Program-made: the position numbers and the translations under genes
The notes under the pieces: model-generated
What the model saw: only the letters and a program-made list of their open reading frames with translations
Database searches by the model: none
What the model was told of the DNA's origin: nothing
Source of the DNA: Byssovorax sp.
Lineage (GTDB): Bacteria > Myxococcota_A > Polyangia > Polyangiales > Polyangiaceae
Assembly: GCA_025362495.1 (NCBI GenBank)
Contig: JANYGI010000061.1
Coordinates: 1-64,000, forward strand
Reading direction: 5' to 3'
Length of the DNA: 64,000 bases
In this document: piece after piece, positions 35,533 through 44,446 of the stretch
Layout of the letters: every line of letters starts with the position of its first letter
Position numbering within the stretch: position 1 is the first letter of the stretch

Positions 35533-36321
35533 TCAGCTCGACGCGGAGGTGTAGCGCCCGATCGCTCGGCTCCACACCGCCCGAGAAATCAGGGCGAACC
35601 CGAGCGCGCCTACCGTCGAGAGCAGCGCCGTCCGCAGCGAGAGCGTCCCGAGCAGCGCCTCGGCCGGGTAGGTCGTCATGATCCCGAGCGGGATCACGAA
35701 GGTGAACACGATGGCGAGCACGCCGCGGAACACGCTCACCGGCCAGCGGGCGAAGTCGAAGACCGAGCTGAACAGATAGGCGAGGTTGTCGAGGCGGACG
35801 ACCCAGAACGCGGCGGCGATGACCAGGATCCAGATCGAGTAGAGCACCAGCGTCGCGCAGGCGAGGAGCGCCAGCGAGCCGAGCACGTCGAGGGCGCCCG
35901 GGGCGCGCCCGAGCAGGCGAAAGGCCCAGACGAAGATGCCAATCGCCGCGAGGCCGTCAAGCGCCTTCCAGGGCTCGAATCTGGCCGTGGATACCAGGAA
36001 CTGCGCGTCGGCTGGCTTGAGCAGCACGAAGTCGAGCGTGCCTTGCCGGATCTGATCGACGACGGTGAGCAGCGAAGGATTGATGGCGCCGTCGAGGATG
36101 CCTTTGAGCAGGCTGAACCACCCGACGACGACCAGCGCCGTGGCGAACGTCCAGCCATGTATGGCCGGGCGAGCGTGGAAGGCGATGGTGAGCGGGATCA
36201 GGCCGAGCCCCGTCCAGAGGATCGACACGACGCCGTCGATCACGAAGTTCCACCGGTATTGCATGCCGACGGTGACCGAGATGCGGAGCCCGAGGGCGAG
36301 GAGGCGCAGGTAGCGAAGCAT
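35533..36321 (-). CDS. ABC-2 type permease (DUF990-like)
   Basis: The protein has 262 residues with six hydrophobic segments. Family-typical blocks include YRWNFVIDGVVSILWTGLGL near the N terminus and a central GTLDFVLLKPADAQFLVS. Members of this type (ABC2_membrane_6) occur as the second permease of three-gene exporters. It is third in the operon, starting 9 bases after the other permease. Substrate unknown. Confidence 0.88.
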   Translation of the reverse strand: MLRYLRLLALGLRISVTVGMQYRWNFVIDGVVSILWTGLGLIPLTIAFHARPAIHGWTFATALVVVGWFSLLKGILDGAINPSLLTVVDQIRQGTLDFVLLKPADAQFLVSTARFEPWKALDGLAAIGIFVWAFRLLGRAPGALDVLGSLALLACATLVLYSIWILVIAAAFWVVRLDNLAYLFSSVFDFARWPVSVFRGVLAIVFTFVIPLGIMTTYPAEALLGTLSLRTALLSTVGALGFALISRAVWSRAIGRYTSASS

Positions 36322-36330
36322 GGTGTACGC

Positions 36331-37146
36331 TCAGCCTCCGAACGCCGAGAAGCGCTTCACGCCGCTGCGGAACGCGAGGATGGCCGCGGCGCCGGCGCCG
36401 AGCACGTAGGCCCACTGGATGCCGAGCTCGCCCACGATGGCCTCGCCGCGGAGGGTGCCTGTGAAGATCTCGACCGGGAAGGCGATGACATAGCGGAAGG
36501 GCAGCGCGTGAATCACGCCGCGCAACGCCGCGGGAAACAGCTCGAGCGGGACGAGGTAGCCCGAGAGGAGCATGAACGCGACCATCCACAGATCGAAGAT
36601 CGCCGTCGAGCTCTCGAGGTAGAACGCGATCGAGCCGATCAGCGCCATGGTGAAGAAGTTGATCAGCCAGGCGCCGAGGATCGCGAGCAGACCGGCGCCG
36701 AGCGCGAGCGGGCTGCGCGGGAACGCCCCGGGCTCGAGCACCACCAGCCAGACGACGGCCGCGGGCAGCGTCATCGCGAAGCGGAGCGGGATCGCCGCGA
36801 GGTTCTGCGCGCTGTAGGTGATGAGCGGATGGATCGGCCGCAAGAGTCGGCGCGAGAGCGTGCCGCTCCTGATCTCCTGGTTCAGCTCCCACACCAGCCA
36901 CGATCCGGTGAGCTGCCGGACGAGCAGCGTCGCCAGGAAATAGGCCGCGAAGCCGCGCTGGGTGAAGCGCCCGACCGGCGCCGTCTCGGCGACGGCCGAC
37001 CACAGCGCGAGGCTGACGAGGGGCATCGTCGTCGTCAGCATCCACACGAGCATCTCGGCGCGGTACGCCACGGCCTCGGCCAGGCCCACGCGGAGCAGCG
37101 TGGGGTACGCGCGGACGACGCGGCGGAGATCGGCGCGCGCGCTCAT
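36331..37146 (-). CDS. ABC-2 type permease
   Basis: The protein has 271 residues with about six TM segments. The blocks AEAVAYRAEMLVWMLTTTMP, NQEIRSGTLSRRLLRPIHPL and LSGYLVPLELFPAALRG are typical of ABC-2 exporter permeases. The ATG overlaps the stop of the ATPase gene (ATGA at 37143-37146). It forms a heteromeric exporter with the permease at 35533 and the ATPase at 37143. Confidence 0.9.
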   Translation of the reverse strand: MSARADLRRVVRAYPTLLRVGLAEAVAYRAEMLVWMLTTTMPLVSLALWSAVAETAPVGRFTQRGFAAYFLATLLVRQLTGSWLVWELNQEIRSGTLSRRLLRPIHPLITYSAQNLAAIPLRFAMTLPAAVVWLVVLEPGAFPRSPLALGAGLLAILGAWLINFFTMALIGSIAFYLESSTAIFDLWMVAFMLLSGYLVPLELFPAALRGVIHALPFRYVIAFPVEIFTGTLRGEAIVGELGIQWAYVLGAGAAAILAFRSGVKRFSAFGG

Positions 37147-38174
37147 GCGCTGTCGGCCTGGGTTCCCGCGTCCGCGTCGGCCTCGGCGGGCTTCGAGGCG
37201 CTGAAGAGCTCGCGCATCACCTCTTCGAGCGGGGGATCCTCGATGGTCAGATCGGCGACGAAGGAGAGGCCGAGCAGGTGACCGACGGCCTCGCGGAGAT
37301 CGACGCGCGGGATCTGGATCACCGCGTGCGCGGCGTCGAAGTCGACGATGGTGCCGGCGCGCGCGACGGCCTCGCGATCGGCGCTCCCCGAGAAACGAAG
37401 GGCGACGCGCTTGTCGGGCTGGATCGATCGCACCAGCGACGGGAGATCGCCGTCGTAGCGGAGGCGGCCCTGATCGATGACGACCACCCGCGGGCAGAGC
37501 GAGGCGACGTCGTCCATGTAATGCGACGTGAGCAGCACCGTCGCGCCGCGGCGCTCGTTGTACTGGCGGATGAACTCGCGCACCGTGAGCTGCATCGCGA
37601 CGTCGAGGCCGATGGTCGGCTCGTCGAGGAAGAGCAGCTGCGGTCGGTGGAGCAGCGCCGCGGCGAGCTCGCACTTCATGCGCTCGCCGAGCGAGAGCTG
37701 CCGCGTGGGCTTCTTCATGATCGCGCCGAGGTCGAGCAGCTCGGTGAGCTCGCCCAGCGTCTCGGCGAAGTCGGCGTCGGACACCTCGTAGATCGCGCGG
37801 TTCATCGTGAAGGTGTCGGCGGGCGGGAGATCCCAGAGCAGCTGCTGCTTCTGCCCCATCACGAGGGTGATGCTCTTCAGGAACGCGGCCTCGCGGCGGC
37901 GCGGCACGTAGCCGGCGATCCGCGCCTCGCCCGCCGTCGGGTGGAGCAGCCCCGCGAGCATCTTCAGGGTCGTCGTCTTGCCCGCGCCGTTGGGCCCGAG
38001 GAAGCCCACGCGCTCGCCCGGCTCGACCGTGAACGAGAGATCCGACACGGCGTGGATCGTCTTGTATTTGCGCCGAAACACGGAGCGGAGGGCGGCGGCG
38101 AGGCCCGGCGGGCGCTCGTGGACCTCGTACGTCTTGGAGAGGGCGCGCACCTCGACGGCGAGGGGAGAGGACAT
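37143..38174 (-). CDS. ABC transporter ATP-binding protein
   Basis: The protein has 343 residues. Walker A (GPNGAGKTT, near 60), signature LSLGERMK, Walker B LLFLDEPTIGLD and switch His (TSHYMDD) are all visible. It is the long type with a 90-residue C-terminal extension. It energises export by the two permeases that follow. First gene of the minus-strand run 38174-30662; kinase, wall hydrolase and peptidase-like genes follow with short gaps, so they may share its transcript. Confidence 0.93.
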   Translation of the reverse strand: MSSPLAVEVRALSKTYEVHERPPGLAAALRSVFRRKYKTIHAVSDLSFTVEPGERVGFLGPNGAGKTTTLKMLAGLLHPTAGEARIAGYVPRRREAAFLKSITLVMGQKQQLLWDLPPADTFTMNRAIYEVSDADFAETLGELTELLDLGAIMKKPTRQLSLGERMKCELAAALLHRPQLLFLDEPTIGLDVAMQLTVREFIRQYNERRGATVLLTSHYMDDVASLCPRVVVIDQGRLRYDGDLPSLVRSIQPDKRVALRFSGSADREAVARAGTIVDFDAAHAVIQIPRVDLREAVGHLLGLSFVADLTIEDPPLEEVMRELFSASKPAEADADAGTQADSA

Positions 38175-38322
38175 GGACGGCGGAGCCTAGCACCGGCCCT
38201 GGCGGGCGAGCGCGTGCGTGCGTGCGCTCCACGCCTCGCGCCCGCGGTCGATCGTGAAACGTTGTTAAGCCTCCCGTTGCAGCGGAGTGCGTCCGGCCGC
38301 GGTTGGGCTACGCTCGGCCGCG

Positions 38323-40725
38323 ATGGTCGACCCCGCCGCGCGCACGCCCTTCGCGGAGCCCGAGCCCGTATCGCACGAGGGCGAGACGATGATCGCCCCG
38401 CTCGTCGGATCGCCGGTCGAGAGCGTCGCGGGAGCGTCGTCCGGCGTGAGCGGCCCGCTGCTGGCGAGCCGCTACGAGATCCTCGGCCTCATCGGCGTCG
38501 GCGGGATGGGCAGCGTCTACCGCGCCCGCGATCGCGAGCTCGAAGAGCTGGTCGCGCTCAAGGTGCTCCGCAAGGATCTGGTGAGCACGCCGGGGATGCT
38601 CGATCGCTTCCGGCGCGAGGTGAAGCTCGCGCGCCGGGTCACCCACCGCAACGTGGCGCGCGTGTTCGACATCGGCGAGCACCAGGGCGACAAGTTCCTC
38701 ACGATGGAGCTCGTCGACGGCGAGTCGCTCGGGGCCCTCGTCGCGCGCGAGGGCGCGCTGCCGCTCGCGCGCGTGGCGGAGCTCGCCGCGGGCATCTGCG
38801 CGGGGCTCACGAGCGCGCACGCGGCCGGCGTGGTTCACCGCGATCTCAAGCCCGACAACGTGCTCATCGCCTCGGATGGCCGGGTGGTCCTCACCGACTT
38901 CGGCATCGCGCGCGCGTTCACCGACGCCGGCGCCGGGAGCACGATGGGGCTGCTCGTGGGCACGCCCGCGTACATGGCCCCCGAGCAGGTCGAGGGGCAC
39001 CGCGAGATCGACGCGCGCGCCGACATCTACGCGCTCGGCGTGGTGCTCTACGAGCTGGTCACGGGCCGCCGCGCCTGGCCCGGCGAGTCGCCGCTCGCGG
39101 TCGCCGCCGCGCGCCTGCTCGCCGATCCGCCGGACCCGCGCCGCGTGTGCCCGGGCCTCCCCGATCCGATGGCGTCGCTGGTGCTCCGCTGCATGGCACG
39201 CCGCCGCGACGATCGCTTCGCGACGGTCGACGACGTGGTCGCCGCGCTGAGCACGGTCACCTGGACCAGCCTGCCGCTCGGGCCCGCCGCGCCGCCGCGC
39301 GACGCCGCGACGGTGGTGTCGGTGCTGCCCGCGTCGGCCCGATCCGACAAGACGGTGGCTGTCTTGCCGTTCCGCAACGCCGGTCCGGCCGAGGACGACT
39401 ACCTCGCGGCCGAGCTCACGGACGACCTCATCGACAGCCTCTCGATGACGCGCGGCCTCAAGGTGCGCTCGCGCGGCGTGGTCCTCGGCCACGCGGGATC
39501 CTCGCAAGATCCCCGAGAAATCGGCCGCGATCTCGGCGTGCAGGTCGTGGTCGAGGGCTCGGTGCGGCGGGCCCGCGGGAGCGTGCGGATCAGCGCGCGG
39601 CTGATCAGCGTGGCCGATGGATTCCAGCTCTGGGCCAAGCGCTTCGATCGCCCCGAGCAGGACGTGCTCTCGATCAACGACGAGGCGGCCCACGCCATCG
39701 CCGAGGCGCTGACGCTCGATCGCGAGGCCCCGGCGCGCGAGGCCCCGAGCAGCCCCGAGGCCGTCGATCTCTACCTGCGCGCGCGCCACGAGTACCGGAA
39801 GTTCTGGCAGCAAGATCAGGAGCGCGCGCTCGCGCTCTACGCGCAGGCCGAGGCCCTCGCGCCCGGCGACGCGATGATCCTCTCGGGCAAGGCCCTCGCG
39901 CTCTCACGGCACTCGTTCTTCACGGGCCGCGGCGTGGCCGAAGCGCGGGCCTCCGCCGATCAGGCCGTCGCCGCCGCCCCGAACCTCGCGGAGGCCCGCC
40001 TCGCCCTCGGATCGGTGCTGCTCCAGCAGGGCGAGTGGGTGCCCGCCGTGCGCGAGCTCCGCCAGGCGCTGAGCCGCGGCCCCGGCATCGCCGAGACCCA
40101 CGCCGCCGTCGGCCGAGTGCTGCTCGAGGTCGGCGATCTCGACGAGGCCGCGCGCCGCCTCGAGGCCGCGATCGGCCTCGATCCGCGCGCTCCCCTCGCG
40201 GTCGAGGCCCTGGTGCGCTGCCACGCGCTCCGCGGCGAGATCGCGATCGTCGATCGGCTGATCGCGACCACGATCACGGCGAAGGAAGACTCGGCCTTCT
40301 GGACGACGCGCGCCCGGATGTTCATCTGGCGCCGCGATCAGGCCGGCGCGGCGGCCCTGCTCGCCGACTTGCTCGCCTTCGATCCCAACCTGCTCGTCGC
40401 CAAGCTCATGCTCAGCATCGTCGCGCACCGGCGGATCCCGACCGAGATGCGCGAGCGGCAGATCATCGCGGTCGAGTCCGTCGGCGGCCTGCGTCGGCGC
40501 ACGTTCTTCATGCAGATGGAGGCCGAGACCAACGCCTACCTCGGCGAGACCGAGGCCGCGTTCCTGAGCATGAAGCGCTGCGCCGACGGCGGCCTCATCG
40601 ATCTCGGGTGGATCGATCACTGCCCGCTGCTCGACGAGCTCCGCCTCGATCCGCGCTTCCCCGCCGTGCGCGCCGTGGTGAAGCAGCGCGCCGACGAGAT
40701 CCTCCACGCCTACCGCGTCGGCTGA
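38323..40725 (+). CDS. Ser/Thr kinase with TolB-like domain and TPR repeats
   Basis: The protein has 800 residues from the ATG at 38323. Kinase domain (about 47-310): GVGGMGSVYRARD, VALKVL, HRDLKPDNV, TDFGIA, YMAPEQ. A domain at about 345-465 (KTVAVLPFRNAGPAEDDYLA ... IGRDLGVQVVVEGSVRRARG) is the TolB/FlgO-like module found after adenylate cyclases and CadC-type regulators. TPR-like helical repeats fill 480-760. No TM segment was seen, so it is a cytoplasmic signalling protein with protein-binding repeats. It is divergent from the ABC operon and ends in a shared terminator with the next, convergent gene. Confidence 0.92.
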   Translation: MVDPAARTPFAEPEPVSHEGETMIAPLVGSPVESVAGASSGVSGPLLASRYEILGLIGVGGMGSVYRARDRELEELVALKVLRKDLVSTPGMLDRFRREVKLARRVTHRNVARVFDIGEHQGDKFLTMELVDGESLGALVAREGALPLARVAELAAGICAGLTSAHAAGVVHRDLKPDNVLIASDGRVVLTDFGIARAFTDAGAGSTMGLLVGTPAYMAPEQVEGHREIDARADIYALGVVLYELVTGRRAWPGESPLAVAAARLLADPPDPRRVCPGLPDPMASLVLRCMARRRDDRFATVDDVVAALSTVTWTSLPLGPAAPPRDAATVVSVLPASARSDKTVAVLPFRNAGPAEDDYLAAELTDDLIDSLSMTRGLKVRSRGVVLGHAGSSQDPREIGRDLGVQVVVEGSVRRARGSVRISARLISVADGFQLWAKRFDRPEQDVLSINDEAAHAIAEALTLDREAPAREAPSSPEAVDLYLRARHEYRKFWQQDQERALALYAQAEALAPGDAMILSGKALALSRHSFFTGRGVAEARASADQAVAAAPNLAEARLALGSVLLQQGEWVPAVRELRQALSRGPGIAETHAAVGRVLLEVGDLDEAARRLEAAIGLDPRAPLAVEALVRCHALRGEIAIVDRLIATTITAKEDSAFWTTRARMFIWRRDQAGAAALLADLLAFDPNLLVAKLMLSIVAHRRIPTEMRERQIIAVESVGGLRRRTFFMQMEAETNAYLGETEAAFLSMKRCADGGLIDLGWIDHCPLLDELRLDPRFPAVRAVVKQRADEILHAYRVG

Positions 40726-40754
40726 GAGGGTGACCGGTTTTCGGTCAGCCTCTC
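40724..40754. terminator. Bidirectional hairpin overlapping both stop codons
   Basis: GAGAGG-G-TGACCG (40724-40736), loop GTTTT, then CGGTCA-G-CCTCTC (40742-40754) form a 12-bp stem with one G-G mismatch. It touches the stop codons of both convergent genes, so it ends both transcripts. Confidence 0.75.
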
Positions 40755-42021
40755 ACTTGGCGATCTTGCCGAGGACTCCGCCGGTCGGCTCGACCCAGTA
40801 GACGGCCTCGTCGTCGATCGCCAGCGCCCTGGGATTGGCCGCGTAAGCGAGCTTGACGATCGGGCCACCTTGCTTGTTGACCCGGTTGATGGACAGGCCA
40901 TCGTAGCTCGCCCAGTAGACGTCGGTGCCATCGACAGCGATCGAGTTGGCGAACGTCGGGATCTTGACGACGGTCTCGGGCGCGCCACCGGTCTTGAGCA
41001 CCCGCCGGATTTCCGTCCCGACCCACGAGCCATTCACGTAAGTCCCGGCGTAAACCCAGTAGACATGGTCTTGATCGAACGCGATGTTGTACATCTCCGG
41101 GCCATCGACGAGGTTCTCGACGGGACCTGTGTCGGTGAGCGCGCGGCGGAGCCCGCCCGGTGTCGACCCGTCGATCCAGTACAGGTATCCTGCGTCCGAG
41201 CCGATGTAGCCGGTCTGGATCGGCGCGGGGAACACCGGTGTCTGCGGGCCTCCGGCGCGAGGCGTCTTCATCAGCGTGGCCACGGTCTGCGCGGGGTTGA
41301 CGGAGGACCAGTAAACGTACTTGTCGTCGAGCCCCAGCACGCCTGCGGCGAGATCCAGCGCGCCGTACACCGTGGTCACGCCTCCTTCGAGGGGCCGGCC
41401 CTCGACCGAGATCCCGCCGACGTAATAGGACCAGAAGACGCCGCCGCCGTCGACCTTCAGCGCGAAGGGGTCGATGAGGCTGAAGGCATAGAGCTTCAGA
41501 TCGCTGCCCTGCTTGGTGATGCGCTGGACCCGACCGTCGGTGTTGAGCCAGTAAACGTCGTTCCCGTAGAGGCCAATGTCCCAGGGCTGGCCGCCGTCGT
41601 ACATGAGGATCGTCGACTGGCACATCGCGGCTTTGCAGTCGCCGCCGAGGCAGCTGTGGCCGCAGGCGCCGCAGTTGTTCGAATCGTGATCGAGGTTCGC
41701 CGGATCGCAGACCGTCGGATCGCCGCCGACACCCACGCTGGTGTCCACGCCGCCGACGCCCGCGCTGGTGTTCACGCCGCCGACTCCCACGCTGCTGGTC
41801 GCGTCGTCGCCGCCTGTCCCGACGCTGCCACCCGCGCCGCCGACCGAGGCCGCGTCTCCCGAGCTCGCCGAGGCCTGCGCGGCCGTGACGTGGACGATCG
41901 TGACGTCGTGCCCGCCCGCCCCGGAGCCGCCGTTGATGCTCACGGAGCCCGAGCAGGCCGTCGCCGCCATCGCAGCGACGAGGAACAGCGGAGAAGCCAG
42001 GCAATCCGTCGACGAGTTCAT
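40753..42021 (-). CDS. Beta-propeller-like lipoprotein
   Basis: The protein has 422 residues from the ATG at 42021, which gives a clean lipoprotein signal (AMAATAC). A Gly/Ser/Val linker and a Cys-rich segment (CGACGHSCLGGDC) are followed from about 150 by six or seven repeats of the DDKYVYWSSVNPAQTVATLM type. Repeated VYW motifs are typical of myxobacterial propeller lipoproteins with no enzyme site. Exported; function unknown. Confidence 0.82.
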   Translation of the reverse strand: MNSSTDCLASPLFLVAAMAATACSGSVSINGGSGAGGHDVTIVHVTAAQASASSGDAASVGGAGGSVGTGGDDATSSVGVGGVNTSAGVGGVDTSVGVGGDPTVCDPANLDHDSNNCGACGHSCLGGDCKAAMCQSTILMYDGGQPWDIGLYGNDVYWLNTDGRVQRITKQGSDLKLYAFSLIDPFALKVDGGGVFWSYYVGGISVEGRPLEGGVTTVYGALDLAAGVLGLDDKYVYWSSVNPAQTVATLMKTPRAGGPQTPVFPAPIQTGYIGSDAGYLYWIDGSTPGGLRRALTDTGPVENLVDGPEMYNIAFDQDHVYWVYAGTYVNGSWVGTEIRRVLKTGGAPETVVKIPTFANSIAVDGTDVYWASYDGLSINRVNKQGGPIVKLAYAANPRALAIDDEAVYWVEPTGGVLGKIAK

Positions 42022-42067
42022 CCTGGCAGGATGGCGCATCGCGGCCCGCCGGCGGCTTATTCCATCC

Positions 42068-44332
42068 TTAAAGCGTCGAGCCCGGTCGCGGCTTGACGGC
42101 CAGGTACTGATCGGGCCACCGCTGATCGGCATACCTGTACTCGGCCGCGGCATGGAGCGTGAGGTAGGGATCGGCGAGGTGCGGCCGCGCCAGCGCGCAG
42201 AGATCGGCCCGCTCCGCCGCGACCACCGTGTTGGCGTGATCGGCCCCGAAGATGGCGCCGACAGCCATCGTCGGTATCCCCGCCTCGTACCGGATCTGCT
42301 CGGCGAAAGGCACCTGGTACATCCGCCCGGGGACGACCTTCGACTCCGGCCCGTTGCCGCCGCTGCTCACGTCGACGATGTCACAGCCATGCTCCTTCAG
42401 CATCCGCGCGAAGAGCACCGACTCCTCGATCGTCATCCCGCCGCTCGGCACCCAGTCGCTCGCCGAGACGCGCACGCTGATCGGTTTCGTGGCAGGCCAG
42501 GCGGCGCGAACCGCGTCGAACACCTCGAGCGGGAACCGGGCGCGACTTTCGAGCGAGCCGCCGTACTCGTCGGTGCGGTGGTTGGAGAGCGGCGAGAGGA
42601 AGCTGGAGAGCAGGTATCCATGCGCGAAGTGCAGCTCGACGAGATCGAACCCGGCCCGCTCGCTCCGCGTCGCGGCGTCGGCGAAGGCGCGCACCAGGCG
42701 ATCCATGTCGGCGCGATTCATGGCCCGCGGGGCCGGGGCTCCGGGGTGATAGGGCGACGCCGAGGGGCCGAGCGTCTCCCACGCTCCCTCGCCCTCGCGC
42801 AGCGGCCGATCGCCCTCCCACGGCTTCGTGCAGGAGCCTTTGCGCCCCGCGTGCGCGAGCTGGATACCGATCTTCGCGCCCGAGCTGCCATGAGCGAAAT
42901 CGACGATCCGCTTCCAGGCGGCCTCCTGCGCGTCGCTCCACATCCCCGCGCAACCGTGCGTTATCCGCCCCTCGGGCGAGACGTCGGTCATCTCGGTGAT
43001 CACCAGCCCTGCGCCGCCGACGGCGCGGCTGCCCAGGTGAACGAGGTGCCAGTCGGTCGGGACGCCGTCGCCGAGCGTCGAGTACTGGCACATCGGGCTG
43101 ACGACGATGCGATTGGCGAGCTTCAGACCGCGCAGCGAAAACGGCGTGAAGATCGGCGCGGGCGGCTTGCCGAGGCTGTCCACCGGTGTCCCCGCCGCGG
43201 CCGCGAAGCGCGCCGTCACCGCGTCGACGAGCTCTGGATCGCGCTTGCGCAGGTTGTCGTAGGTGATCTGCTTCGAGCGCGTCATCAGGTTGAAGGTGAA
43301 CGTCAGCGGATCTTGGCCGAGGTAGCGCGCCGAATTCTCGAACCACTCGAGGCTGGTCTGCGCCGCGCGCTGCGTCTTCAGCACCGTGACGTGGCGGGCC
43401 TCTTCGTAGGCGGCGAGCACGCGCGGGACGTCGCTCGTGCCGAGCTTCTCGAAGGTGTCGGCGAGGGCGATCGCGTCCTCCATCGCCAGCTTGGTGCCCG
43501 AGCCGATCGAGAAGTGGGCGGTGTGCGCCGCGTCGCCGAGGAGCACCACGTTGCCGTGGTGCCAGCGCTCGTTGCTCACGGTCGGGAACGTGCGCCAGAG
43601 GCTGCGATTCGTGAGCAACCGGTGACCGTGGAGGTGCTTGGCGAAGAGCTCCTCGCAGAAGCGGACGGTGTCGGCTTCGGTGGCCGTGTCGAGGCCGGCC
43701 CGGCGCCACGTGTCCTCGTGGCACTCGACGATGAACGTCGACCGCCCCTCCTCGAACGGGTAGGCGTGGACCTGGAAGAGGCCGTGCTTCGACTCCTCGA
43801 AGAGGAACGTGAACGCCGTCAGCGTCTGATCGCTCCCGAGCCAGCAGAATTTACATTTGCGCTGATCGATCGACGGACGAAAATGCTCGGCGTAACGAGC
43901 CCGGACCGCGCTGTTGACGCCGTCGGCGCCGAGCACGAGATCGGCCTCGCCCCGGAGCGCGTCGAGGTCGGTGAGCTCGTGCTGGAACACGAGCTTCACG
44001 CCGAGCTCGCGGCAGCGATCCTGGAGGATCGTCAAGAGCGCCTTGCGCGAGAGCCCGCAGAAGCCGTGGCCGGTCGAGGTGATGATCTCGCCGCGGTAGT
44101 GGGTCTCGATGTCGCCCCAGTAGCGGAAGCTCGCGCGGATGCGCGCCATGCTCTCGGCGTCGGCCCGCTCGAAGTTGCCGAGCGTCTCGTCGGAGAAGAC
44201 GACGCCCCAGCCGAAGGTGTCGTCCGGGCGGTTGCGCTCGAAGATCGTGAGGTCGACCGAAGGGAACGCCTTCTTCATCAAGATCGCGAAATAAAGGCCC
44301 GAAGGGCCGCCACCGACGCTCACGATCCGCAT
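42068..44332 (-). CDS. FAD monooxygenase-OYE reductase fusion (2-aminobenzoyl-CoA/salicylyl-CoA type)
   Basis: The protein has 754 residues. The N-terminal half is a group A flavin monooxygenase: VGGGPSGLYFAI at residues 5-17 and GDAAHTAHFSIGSGTKLAMED near 277. The C-terminal half (about 378-750) is an Old Yellow Enzyme-type FMN reductase: FTPFSLRGLKLANRIVVSPMCQYS, FDLVELHFAHGYLL, FLSPLSNHRTDEYGG. This order is that of 2-aminobenzoyl-CoA monooxygenase/reductase and salicylyl-CoA 5-hydroxylase fusions. Those act on aryl-CoA thioesters; no CoA ligase is seen nearby. The exact substrate is not decidable here. Confidence 0.93.
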   Translation of the reverse strand: MRIVSVGGGPSGLYFAILMKKAFPSVDLTIFERNRPDDTFGWGVVFSDETLGNFERADAESMARIRASFRYWGDIETHYRGEIITSTGHGFCGLSRKALLTILQDRCRELGVKLVFQHELTDLDALRGEADLVLGADGVNSAVRARYAEHFRPSIDQRKCKFCWLGSDQTLTAFTFLFEESKHGLFQVHAYPFEEGRSTFIVECHEDTWRRAGLDTATEADTVRFCEELFAKHLHGHRLLTNRSLWRTFPTVSNERWHHGNVVLLGDAAHTAHFSIGSGTKLAMEDAIALADTFEKLGTSDVPRVLAAYEEARHVTVLKTQRAAQTSLEWFENSARYLGQDPLTFTFNLMTRSKQITYDNLRKRDPELVDAVTARFAAAAGTPVDSLGKPPAPIFTPFSLRGLKLANRIVVSPMCQYSTLGDGVPTDWHLVHLGSRAVGGAGLVITEMTDVSPEGRITHGCAGMWSDAQEAAWKRIVDFAHGSSGAKIGIQLAHAGRKGSCTKPWEGDRPLREGEGAWETLGPSASPYHPGAPAPRAMNRADMDRLVRAFADAATRSERAGFDLVELHFAHGYLLSSFLSPLSNHRTDEYGGSLESRARFPLEVFDAVRAAWPATKPISVRVSASDWVPSGGMTIEESVLFARMLKEHGCDIVDVSSGGNGPESKVVPGRMYQVPFAEQIRYEAGIPTMAVGAIFGADHANTVVAAERADLCALARPHLADPYLTLHAAAEYRYADQRWPDQYLAVKPRPGSTL

Positions 44333-44446
44333 GGTCAGCGACGCTAGTCCGAGGCGCGCTCCGCGTCATGCGCTTCTCGTCCGCGCGCGGAATGCGGTAA
44401 AGCGAGGCCGGCGTTGTCGCCGCTCCCTCGCTCCCTCGCTCGCCGG

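Noticed and set aside
37278-40733. A 1151-codon plus-strand frame crossing the ABC ATPase and the kinase-TPR gene
   Set aside because: It is antisense to the ABC ATPase and out of frame with the kinase, both with full motif sets.
41741-44347. An 868-codon plus-strand frame over the monooxygenase fusion
   Set aside because: It is antisense to a protein with complete FAD and OYE motifs, and it shows no recognisable domain.
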